A stretch of 64,000 nucleotides of DNA from Cristatella mucedo (Eukaryota; Bryozoa; Phylactolaemata; Cristatellidae), in assembly GCA_009760855.2 (NCBI GenBank), contig WPIO01000038.1, forward strand, positions 1,822,501-1,886,500. Direction: 5' to 3'. Below, one piece after another: positions 34,301 through 46,300 of this stretch. The translations under genes were made by a program, and so were the position numbers. The stretch's first letter is position 1; every line of letters begins with the position of its first letter. The notes under the pieces are model-generated. The model made no database searches. It was not told the origin of the DNA and worked only from the letters and a program-made list of their open reading frames with translations.

Positions 34301-37300
34301 TTTGTTTACATGCACATAGAGATGCATATAGAATCACTTGTCTACCGTTTGTGATTATTTTGGATCGTACAGTGGCAACTCAGTAGGGTAGGGATGCTGC
34401 TTTTTTGTGAAGTGCACATGCATTATTGGATTATTTTTAGTTTGTCAGTTGCTGCTAAGTTTTGGGGCTGTATAAGTTACTATTTTCGCTTGATGGTCCT
34501 GTGTGTGTATGCATGCTTTACGAGGTTCAACTACCTGACGTCGTATTTGCACTTTGGCATGGCATTCGCAATTTTGCCCTCCTGCCGCTTTAGGCCACAG
34601 CTTTACTGTTTGGAACAATAAAGTTGTTCTTTTTGGTGGTGTCATAATGTATCCTCCTGGTGCCCTGGAAACACACCGGTAAGCTGTTACACAGGTACAG
34701 CCGAAGTGCTTACTGCTGCTGGTCTTGCAAATGGATAACAAATGCCGTGTAGTTGGCAGTGGGTTAAAGCTGTTACCAGTTGTTTTGTTGTCGAATTGGC
34801 ATTCACGGAAATATGTCGCGCAGGTTTGCACGTTCATGTTTGTTAGCTACCTCAACGACGTCTTCTTGCTGGATCTGTGGCCAACTGCATGCCTTAATGG
34901 AATCCCTGTGTGGGATAATCTGACATGTGTTGGCACGTCTCCATCTCCCCGCGAGTCTCACGCTGCGGTCGTTTGCCAAGTTGGAGATGCCAGCATGTTG
35001 GTCATACACGGTGGCTCGAATGGAACTAGGCTGGGCGACTTATGGATGCTCAATCTAGGTTGGTTGACCAGCTTCTTGGCTTAGTTGGCAGTATGCTTGT
35101 CCTTAAAAGAAAAGCCGACTGAACTTGTGGTTTCTTGTAGACCGAATGGAGTGGCACTGCCCCTTGACTACAGGTGACGCTCCAATACCTCGGAGTTTGC
35201 ACTCGGCCGGTTATTTGCATGGCCAGTAAGTAGTGTGGCTAAACTGATGTCTGCTTTGAAGAGACCCATTGTTATGTTACGATTGATCAGTGGTCATGCA
35301 GAATGTTATGCAGAACAGTGGGAGACACATTTGTTGGCGCGTATGCAGCTGGACTGCACCGGCAGTCAGAATATTAGACTGCTGAGCCACTGATCCGTGT
35401 ATTACAAAAGATCGTCACAGCGTGCATTGTTGTTGTCAATCCCGTTTCATGCTTGTAGCTGCAAAAGTTATCGCATCGAACTTTGTTTTTGCTGCCTAGA
35501 CTTGTCTTATTTGGTGGCTGGGTGGATTCTGGTTCGAACGCTAACGTCAATGAAGACGTCCAAGCCGATGCACCATGCGAGTGTGCAAACAGTTTTGCTT
35601 GCCTTGAAATTGGTTAGTAACTATTTCTATTTTGCGGGTTAAATTTCTGCCTCACTATCATTCACCTTATTCTTCCTGCTAATCGTTCGGTGTGCATATA
35701 TGCACTTGGTTGTGATGGATTGTCCAAGGCAGTTCCTCCGAATTGTTGTACTCTAGCAGTGGTGCTGTTCGTGCACTCTTGCAGGTAACATGACATGGAG
35801 ATCCTTTTATGTGTCTAGTGATTTTATGCGACTTGCTCCACACCCTCGATCTGGTCATAGCTGTGTCGTGATCGGCAGCCGGATGTACGTGTTTAGTGGT
35901 CGAATTGGTTGCAAATGGCTCTGCAGCTGTCCATCCTTTGCTAAGGACCTTTGGTTTTTGGAAACAGGTAAGTCACTATAATTAGAATAATAGTAATTAC
36001 GCTGTAGTAATCTTGCTGTGTGCCCATCTAGAGTTGGGTTTAGACTTCGCGTTGTGTTGATGCATTTTTGCCATATCCTGCAACATTGTCTCGTGTCACT
36101 TGATCTGGCACCTCAGCATTGACTTTTTTCTGACTTGTTGAAACTTTTTAAGAAAGTGCAAACTGTTTAAAAAATGCGTTTTTGTTTAAGCCAGTTTCTG
36201 CTTGATACTAGCTTTGAAAACTTGAAATTATGAAGCATTAACAGATATTGCTAAAGTGCATGGGTGCATCAGCTGCCTATGGATCTATTTTGCACCTGCT
36301 GTGCCTGTCTAAACTTGGCACCAGCAGCCAAGCCAGGAATTGTTTAGCGATGAGCAAAATAACATCAAACGAGCAATACCATTTTACGTTATTTTTTTCA
36401 TAAATTTTGCTCACGTCTATCCCATCTCGTCTGCATGCAAATCTCGTGGGTCTTGCCAGCTGGAGAATGTTTTCCGGGTGAAACCTCCAGATGAAAAGCC
36501 TCACCACCATTGCCATGAGCAGGCATTCTTTTAGCAGGATGAACCGTGACCCTACCCGAGGCCGACCGTTCATGAGGGGGCATCTCCCCACTTTTGTAGC
36601 ATCCTGCTCCACACTCATGTGAAAAATATGCAATTTTCTCACTTGTCGCATATTTAATTAAAGCCTTGTTTTGCTTCTTTATGCTGACGAAACCACATAT
36701 CTATTTTTTGTCCTTCAGAGTGTCCCATATTGCTGCATCCTCGAAGTATGGCCGACGGTGCTGTGGCTGTGAATTCCTTCGGTATATAAGAGGGTTTTCC
36801 ACAATGCCGAGCATACTCAAGTGCAAATGTGCAGCATGTGAAAATAGTTATTCGCAGCCAAAAACAAATACATGTGCTGCTGGTATCTGTGTACGACATC
36901 CCCTGACTTGACCACAAAGAGAAAAAGGAAACTAAAAACGTATTTATTTATCACAGCATTTAGCAGGTCCATGTGATTCGTCCTTTATGTGCCTATGCAT
37001 GCTGACACTGTGCGCAGGCTGCCACTAACCACACTTGCATGCTGACCCTGTGTATATCACCTCTGACAATGTTATGCTGGTTGTCGTTAAGCATGCTACC
37101 ACTAACCATTCGATTATACTTCCTTTGCAACAAGTGTAAAGTGCCTGGGAAGAGAATAAGTGCTTTGAGGGCCCTATAAAAATGTATTATTACTATGCGT
37201 TTAGTGTGACTTCGTCCCAACGATTTTTCTTAATGATCTTTCTTTTCTGGCCAGACATATAGGCCACAAGCTTTGGCATTGTCTCTTCTGCTATAGCACA

Positions 37301-40300
37301 TTTCACTGACCCTGAGTTTAAATGATATGGTTGGCTACTGGTGTAGGCCGAACACTCGACCACAGCCACCTGTCGATATCGTTACGTGAACGTTCAATGG
37401 GGTTCAAATCAGGTGACTGGCTGGGCCACTGCAACGCCAAGGGAGAAATTTGCCAAAATACTTTTATTCAAGTTATTGTTTGTCAAGTATGCTGGATTTC
37501 AAAGCTCAAATATTCTGCTCGTGGTTCGTTACATGTGGCTGCAAGACAACGACCCTTTGCACACTCCCGTCCCAGTGAAGTACTTTTTGACGATTCCTTG
37601 TTTGGCAGTAATGCAGTGGCCCAGCCAGTCGCCTGATTTGAACTCCATTGAGCAATTATGTAATGGTCATGTGACATGTGATTGAAGCAGAGCACCGTGC
37701 AACACATGAAACTACGGAGCACGGCAGCAACTACTTCAGCTTCCAGTGTGCAGTTAGACACTTGTGCTCAAGCCAAAGAAGATAGTTTTTAGCAAGAGGA
37801 TTTAAAAGAGGGTGAACTATCTGAGGTTGGAGTTGTACTTTCGTATGAGGAATTCTACACGAATCTCAATGTGAAATTCCTTGCCAGGACAGAATTACTT
37901 GACATCCAAAATATTCAGGCGAATTTTGTAGAGAAAATCGCTCTTTAGGTGGTACAGTGTATCGTCTTGAAGCACCTGCCTTGTATCTGTTTTTTTACCT
38001 CGTCCACGGAGCTAAGAGCACCATGCCCCTTGTAATGCCTCTTTTAGACAGCCCAAAACTCGGTGTATTGCATGGTATCTTTATCAATTTACATTAGCTA
38101 CCTCGCCACCTGGCAAGATAAAGTAATGAAACTATTCTTGTTACCATGGTGTTTTTGCATTTGCTCATTTGTATGGTGTAACTTGTTGTGAAACATGGTG
38201 TGGGCAATTTTATTTGGTCAGTTCTATTACCCTTTCTTCCAGTCGTGTTTGTTGTAAACTATTTGTTCATCTGATTGCCCAAGGATGCTTTGTAATAGAA
38301 CCTTCACGCGAATGCAGGCATACACATGAACGTGTGTACCTGTACATTTTTAGCTGTGCTTGCACACACGTGACTGTAGTAGTCTCATCTTGACATGTAC
38401 TGTAAAGCAACCATCTATATGTGTATGGTGTTAGGAGCTATGCAAGCCTCTATATCTCAAGTTACCTTTGCAGCAAATGTAAAGCGCCTAGAGAGAGATT
38501 GAGTTCTCTGAGGGCACTTAATCAAGTGCATTATTATTATTATTATCTGAACGGATGGTCGCCGACTTGTGACTGTTCCTTTTTAACGGTTATTTGTGCT
38601 TTTACTGTCTCCACAAGACTTCCGAGTGTTATTTTTTCAAGCATTGCGTGCTTTTAATTTTTTATTTTGTCTTTTCATAGAGCCACCAGAACCACCGGCC
38701 TGTGTGTATCTCGTACGTTCCACTCCACGAGCTCTCGAGATATCTTGGACGCAGCTATTAAATGCAGATGCGTACACTGTGCAGGTGCAGAAGTTTGACG
38801 TGCTCCCGGGTTTATCTGGTGCATCTGCTGTGACCCCAGCTGTGCTGGCCGAAAGCCGAACTACTGCCTCCACCAGTAACACTACTACCACTGCAGCTGC
38901 CCCCAAACCTGCCGGTGGAGTGGAAACGGCGTCTGGTGGCAGAAACTTAGCTGAAGCAGTAGCCATGGCTATCAGTTTGCCGAAAGAAGTTAAAAGTGTT
39001 CGTTCGGACTTATGTCCACGTCCGGTACGGCCTTCGACAAAGTCGGCTGAGGGAGATCTTGGGTCTGTAAGTGCAGTCACCAAACTGCTGTTCTGCATGT
39101 GGACCTATTGCAGTCACCTTGATTTAGTGTGTCGATGATCAGACATATATGATGATTAAGAGAGTTGGTTAGACCATCAGTTCATCCGCACTATAAGCCC
39201 CAAGGTCAGCCTGGCATGCATATATCTCTTCCTCCCTATCTGGCATCTCCTTGTTCCTCATCTCTTATATCCATCAAGCTAGCCTCGACAGCCATCAAGA
39301 AAAACTTTCAGACCGTGTTCTAATTAGAAATCCGTGACCCAAGCACGAAATGCAAACAATCTATCCTACCGTCACGAATTAGCTAACCAGAATACCTATT
39401 GTTCTTACATACAGGGCATATTTACCTACTCGATATGTGGCCTTCGATTATGCTAGTTGTTAAGGAAGGGATATCTACTAAAATTTTAATAAAATCACTA
39501 GCTGTGTCGAACTGCATTTGTTGCTCCATCGGTCATTGAAGAACTAGTAGCAACAGGGTAACGAATTTCAACTTGCTGGCATATAGAATTGACCGGGTGT
39601 TTGCAGCTAGGCAACTCTAATGTGAAATCACAGTCTGCATGTAGGTGTACATCAGGTATGAGTCTTCATGTTTGTTATGAATGCATCTGCTGTTGGTTGG
39701 TTAGAGGCACACCTAAACAACTTGATTAAAAGCGGTTATTGGATCTTTCACCTAATAGGAACGTAGTTCAGATAGCTGGACCAGAACAAAAGACTGGTGG
39801 GAACCTAAAAGTGAGTGACAAAATGTTGAAATCGGTAAGTTCAAGTGGAGGCCAGTGCTGGTCGGTAAGAAATGGTATATGTGACACTTGCTTACTTCAC
39901 GACAGACAGGCTGTAGTCAGGCCACTACTCAGGAAAGCAACACCAGACCAAGAGAACCTCAGCTACTTCTGTCCAGTGACCCTTCTACTGTTTCTATCAA
40001 AGACACTGGAACTAGTCGTGGCAGATCAGCTGAACTCGTATATTGAAACTTCCAACCTTGCTAGTAAGTTCCGGTCTGGTTTTAGAGCTAACCACCCCAC
40101 ATGGTCAGAATTGCTTCGGTTGTATAGCGGCCTACTTAGGAATGTAGAGTATCTCGGCTTGTTTTGCTCGATCTTTCGATACTATCGATCACCAAGTCCT
40201 TCTTGAGCACCTCTCATCTCGCCTGGGCATCACTGGTGCTACATTGCAATGGTTCAGGTCCTATCTCAGTGGGAGACTCCAGAGTATAGACGTGAATGGA

Positions 40301-43300
40301 CAAAGATCATCTGAGGTACCTCTGAAATATGGGGTACCCCAAGGCTCCGTGCTAGGTCCGATTCTTTTCATGGTTTATACTCTCCCTCTTGCCGATGTGA
40401 TTGCCAAGCACAATCTAGGCTTTCACTTTTATGCGGATGACACTCAGTTGTACCTTTGCTTTTTCAGATTTATAACATTGCTAAAATTCGGGTTTGTTTA
40501 GACAGGGATACCACATCTAAATTGGTCCATGCATATGTGACATCCCGTCTTGACTTCTGTAACTCACTGCTTGCTGGCCTACCAGCATGTGTGATCAGGC
40601 GATTACAGCTGGTGCAAAACTCGGCAGCTAGGCTCGTCTGTCGTGAGCGTCGCAGTTGCCACATCACACTACTTATCGCCGACCTGCACTTGCTACCGGT
40701 CAAGCAACGGATTGACTTCAAGGTTTTATCACTCTTCGGCCCCTTCGTTCTTTGGCTGTAGCCTACTTATCAGATCTACTCCCCTACCAGGCTAAACATC
40801 GTGCCACCAGTTTTCGGAATCTAATCGTTTACTTATACCTCGTACAAACCTCAAATCCTTTGGAGACCGTGCCTTTAGTTCGTATTCTCCCAAAGCCTGG
40901 AACGTGCTCCCGATTTGTGTCACATGTTCTGACTTGACCACATTTAAAAGCTAACTGAAAACGCGTCTATTTGTCACAGCATTTAGCGAGTCCTTGCTAT
41001 TCGACCTTTATATGCTTCTGCCTGCTGACGCTGTGCATGTCAAACCTATTCATGCTATTTTTGCTGTTTATTGAGCGTGCTACCACTAACCATTAGATCG
41101 TGCTTTCTTAGCAGCAAATGTAAAGTGCCTAGAAAGAGATTCAAGTTCTCTGAGGGTGCTATATCAAATGTATTATAATATATATAAATGCTCTTAAGTC
41201 TTCTACAGATATCGAACCCAGCCATGTCAGTGCAGTGCTAGTGATACCCCATTTATCAGTAGTTCTCAACCTTCCTAATGCTGCAACCCTTTAATACAGT
41301 TTGTCATGTTGTGGCAACCCCCAGCCATTAAACTATTGTGTGCAAAATGGGTGATTTTTTCGATTGTCTGGGGCGACCCCTGTGAAGGGGTCGTAGGACC
41401 CTCAAATGGGTCGCGACCCACAGGTTGAGAACCGCTGCCGTTGATGGATAGCAGGCAGGCACTCCAGTTGAACTTGGTTGTTATTAGTATCAAATGGGCA
41501 GGAAAGATCCAGCAAACTGAGCAAGTTGACTTTACTAATGTATGCACTTCTGGGACGTTAGCTTTATTCTCACTGCAGTGCTGACTATCAAACGATTAGT
41601 TCTAAAATCGACGGGAACTTGCTTGATAGATTTGAAGTTTTGAGGAGAATTTAGCCGGTCTGTCACAGAATGTTCCTGTGTCTATAGAACAGTTCAAAAC
41701 TGAGGAAGTTACCGATGTTCGATTCTTACGTGTCCTGCTTTTGCTTGTATTATAATTATTACTGAATCATTATTTTTTTGAAACTAGATATGCGTATTAT
41801 GTGTTTTGCTTAATCTTCTTGAGTCGCTCGGGAACAGCTTACATATTTTGAATTTTGCAACACTTGTTACCCCTGCAGATTTGCTTATCTGCTGGCTGTG
41901 CTGTGTTCTGTTCCGAGTGTGCATTTTGGCCATGTAGTTGTCAGCTGTATTGATGCTGACGTTGCCGGTCCCTTATTGTCTAGGCTGAGGTGAAACTGGC
42001 ACGCACACCTACTGGTATCGCCTCGCGACCATCCTTCCAGGTCCCTCAGAATCAACCCTTTTCGGGTATCCGAGCTGTCTTAGCCGGCAGTGGAGCCCCA
42101 GGTAAGACATCTTAGCCTATTGAATTTGGTTATTCCATACCAAATAGCAAAGTTTTGCTCGTTTAATGTAATTTAATTTGTTGCAGTATATCCACTGTGC
42201 CACATGCTGGTGACCTTGCTTGGGTTAACTCCGACTTGAATGTTGGATTACTCATTTTTAGGTCCCTTTACTCTCTTGCTCCGGCCTGCCTATCCAAAAT
42301 AATTTCCTATCAGGTTTTGCATAATACCAGCCACTCATCTGACGCAAGTCGTTTATCTTTGCCTATTAGCTGACCTCAACCAATTAGGGACTTTGCCTTC
42401 AGTTAATATGCTCCCAAATCATGGAACAAACTCCCAACTAACGTCGCGTTATCCTCCGAATTGCTGAAGTTATAAAGAAGTTAAAACGCACCTTATCCTC
42501 ATAGCTGTGAATGTCAGTGCAGTGCTAGTGATACCCCATTTATCAGTAGTTCTCAACCTTCCTAATGCAGCAACCCTTTAATACAGTTTGTCATGTTGTG
42601 GCAACCCCCAGCCATTAAACTATTGTGTGCAAAATGGGTGATTTTTTCGATTGTCTGGGGCGACCCCTGTGAAGGGGTCGTAGGACCCTCAAATGGGTCG
42701 CGACCCACAGGTTGAGAACCGCTGCCGTTGATGGATAGCAGGCAGGCACTCCAGTTGAACTTGGTTGTTATTAGTATCAAATGGGCAGGAAAGATCCAGC
42801 AAACTGAGCAAGTTGACTTTACTAATGTATGCACTTCTGGGACGTTAGCTTTATTCTCACTGCAGTGCTGACTATCAAACGATTAGTTCTAAAATCGACG
42901 GGAACTTGCTTGCTAGATTTGAAGTTTTGAGGAGAATTTAGCCGGTCTGTCACAGAATGTTCCTGTGTCTATAGAACAGTACAAAACTGAGGAAGTTACC
43001 TATGTTCGATTCTTACGTGTCTTGCTTTTGCTTGTATTATATGCGTTTATGCGCTTGTGCGTGACCTAACCGATTGTGCCTGCTTTCTTTCCAGCCTATG
43101 GAAGTTCATATAATTAATTTAGTTCTCTTAGGGCTGTGTACAAATTGTCTAATTACTCTTATTATGTCTTATAATAATAATACATTTGTATAGCATTTAT
43201 ATAGAACTTAATTTCTTTCTAGCTCCTTTACATATGCTGTTAAGGAAGCATGATCGAATGGCTAATGGTAGCATTCTCAATGTCAGCAAACATTACTCTG

Positions 43301-46300
43301 TTGCTTGGCCGTGCTTGACCTTGCAGGTATACCTCTTAGTGGCACGCCCATGCCACCAGTCGGCAGCATAGTGCGATTTGTCAATCCTGGAACTCCTATT
43401 CTTCGCCTGCCACCGGGAACTACTTTGGCGCCGACAACAAGCAAGGGCCTCATTGCTGTCAATGGAAGTGGACGTGGTACCGGCATTGCTCAGCAGCACC
43501 AGGTCATTGCTCTCATGCGAGCCTCTCAGCCATCCGGACTAGCACCTGGCTCAGCCATGGTGAGGAGAGCACTGTCGTGCCTGGGCAGGCAACGGCACAG
43601 CCAGCTCTAGTTGCTTCGTCCGCAGCTATCGCTGTTCAATATCACAATATTTTGGCTGTCTCCGTTGTTGCCCTGCCGCATGTCGTTGCCGTGACCCTGT
43701 TTGCAGTTCTGATGCAGCATGGCATGACTAAGCTCAAGTTCGACCCCCTCTAAGCTGCAATTTCCATCTATTATTTGCCCGAGACGACTAACTGCTTTAG
43801 CTTACCCCAGTCGCCTAACGTGCCACTTTTCAAGATCTTTGTAAGTGGCAGCAATAGTCAATAACCATGACTTAGTGACATGCATGGTATTATGCTTAGC
43901 TAAGTATGAAACAGGCAAAAGGTGTTATGCTAAGACCAGCCTGCTAAGCAAAGAAGAAGACACTAGGGGCTACCGGTTAGGAGGACCTCTGGCTAGTAAA
44001 ATACAATTGATTGTGCACATGTAAGCACGGAAAGCACAAGGAAAAAAGACAAGCTCAGTGTGGGCGCAGGGGGAGCTGACCGGAGCAGATGCCTATTCCG
44101 CTGAGGAGCGGGTGGTACCAGAGTACACTGGAAAACCTAGGAATTCAGCTAGTAGATTGGCTGGTTGGTGAAAGCAAGTGAGGGGGCCTGTATGTCAGGC
44201 AGAGGGTCGTGAAATCGGTTCGATGCTAGGTAGATCTCCTGTGAAGCTCAAACAAAAGTGTCACGTGGAAGCAGCACTGTTTGGGCCGGAAAAGATGGTC
44301 GAGTTTCTCGAGCATTTTTGATTATTAAAGGTACCTCCCGGAGGTCTTGAAAAGGGAATTGCTATAATCGAAATGTGGTGGCACCAACTTGGTGACTAGT
44401 TTGGCTGTAGTTCTCTTATTGCTGCAAGGCCTGATCACTTTTAGTACGAGATAGCAAAACTTTGAGTACCGATAAGTTACAAAGATGTCAGTTTTTGGTT
44501 GTGCCTGGGGCTGTGTCAGTTTCGAGGGTGTCCGGGCGATTCATCCACGGATGATTCTTCCGGAGTAATATTTAAACTTGTTAATATGAATTTCTAAAGG
44601 AGTACACTGGAAAAATGTTGAAACAAATACCTTTAATTTGGGGGTTTAGGGTTTCTTGTCAGCATGAACAGTCGGAGAATCAATCGTCCGTGGATGACTC
44701 GTCCAGGATGAACAGTTCGTGAATGAATCGTACTGGAACCATTTCGAGTTGTACCCGTTTCAGGCTTTATCACTTTCGCTCGTGTCAATTTCGGGTTCTT
44801 TTAGTTTTTAGGTTTTGTCTCTTTCTGCTAAACCAGATTTACCGATCTGGAGTGAGTTTTCTTGGTCTTTAGAATATATGGTGCTCTCATTAAAATCGCT
44901 GAAGAACCTTCGGCATCATATCTCTTTGACATGTTTAGCATGGAAGACTCGGCATCCTGACAGATACTGTATGTCTACACGTTATTCTCAAGTCCTTTTT
45001 TGGCTTGATTATTCAGCCCTGCCATGACGTTTTATTCAGCACAGTTAAATGATAATCCTGTAACGATTGACACGCTGACCCTGGCGAGTTTTGGCTCAAG
45101 TCATGTTGCTGCTGCTCCCGTGAGCAGTGACTTTATGTTCCTTAGCTATTGCTCTTTATTGCTAAATGTGATCGCATTCAATGACATCGCGATTGATATT
45201 GTTCTTAGCCTCAGCCAGTAATATTGTTGCCTGTCTTTTTTCCTAAACATGGCAGAACTTTTCACACGTGTATGTAATGTATGTAATGTAATGTATCTCC
45301 GTCAGTAACTCCACAAAGTCTTAATCATGTGCGTGTTACACAGGAGAGTTTTGTATAGCGCACTCACAGCCTAAGCGGCTTTCGGTACGCATTCGGTAGC
45401 CAACAGACTTCGTCTCACGCAACAAAGAGAAAGTGGGAAGCATAGCAGAGTCAGGAGAGCAGTTGAGGTAGTGAGTAGCATAGAAGGAGCAGTTCGGGAC
45501 CGCTGAAAAAGATGTGCCATAGTCGGCAGTTGGAGAGTAGTTGTCGTTGCGTAAGAATTGTGGAAGCGAGTTCCACAGTCTAGGACCTGCAGAGCTAAAG
45601 CTTCTGTTGCCAACTGTCTTTAAGCAGAGGAATGGGACAGCTAATTTATTGTCCGGAGAAGGCCCGCCGGTAGGTATCGACTAATGGCGACATTGCATCT
45701 TAAGCTAAGCAGGTCCTGTTTTCTGTAGCATATCCGAGGACAGCTCATAAATAGTCACAGCGAAGATAGCAGCGGAATACCCGAAGGTATTACGGAGAAA
45801 TCGAGTAAAGGTCCACACCATGCTAGGAGTCGCCCGAGGCCGCTCTTTAGCGCGGGGAGGAATATGGGCTTCAACAACCTACAGGGCTTCGTGTAAATGT
45901 CTTTGTTAGCATCAAATATCCAAAATCCTCCAGTATTGTTTCTCATTCTACCCCTAGTGGTTGCTTTGGTGTATTGCAATTTTGATAACCTGTCCTTGAC
46001 TGGAGATGCCCAACATTCACACTCATATCTATATCAAGCTCTTGTTGACTAACGTTAGTCAGAATCGACCGATGGTTTTTCTACCACAAGTCATGCCATA
46101 TGTTCCTGCAGACGTTCTAACAATCTTGCTTTGAACGATTAGAAGTCGTTGCAAGCTTGCAAGTTTCGTAGTTCACATGCTGCTGGGTGTGTTTTAGAAG
46201 CCAGACCCTGGCCGACTAACTGCAAAGCTGGGCCTCTGCATTTGGAACACGATAGCACTACCCTTAATCAAACAATGGGAGTAGCCTCAGTTCAATCGGT

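Noticed and set aside
36990-37080. Repeated GCATGCTGACCCTGTG blocks as a regulatory array
   Set aside because: They are the LINE-A 3' UTR, found in every copy with that region.
38637-39098. - strand 153-codon frame
   Set aside because: Antisense shadow of HCF exon 8, which has a strong acceptor, donor and Fn3 homology.
41275-42834. Two identical 90-codon frames as a duplicated gene
   Set aside because: Both are antisense frames through the hAT MITE and its flank inside the 530-bp duplication.
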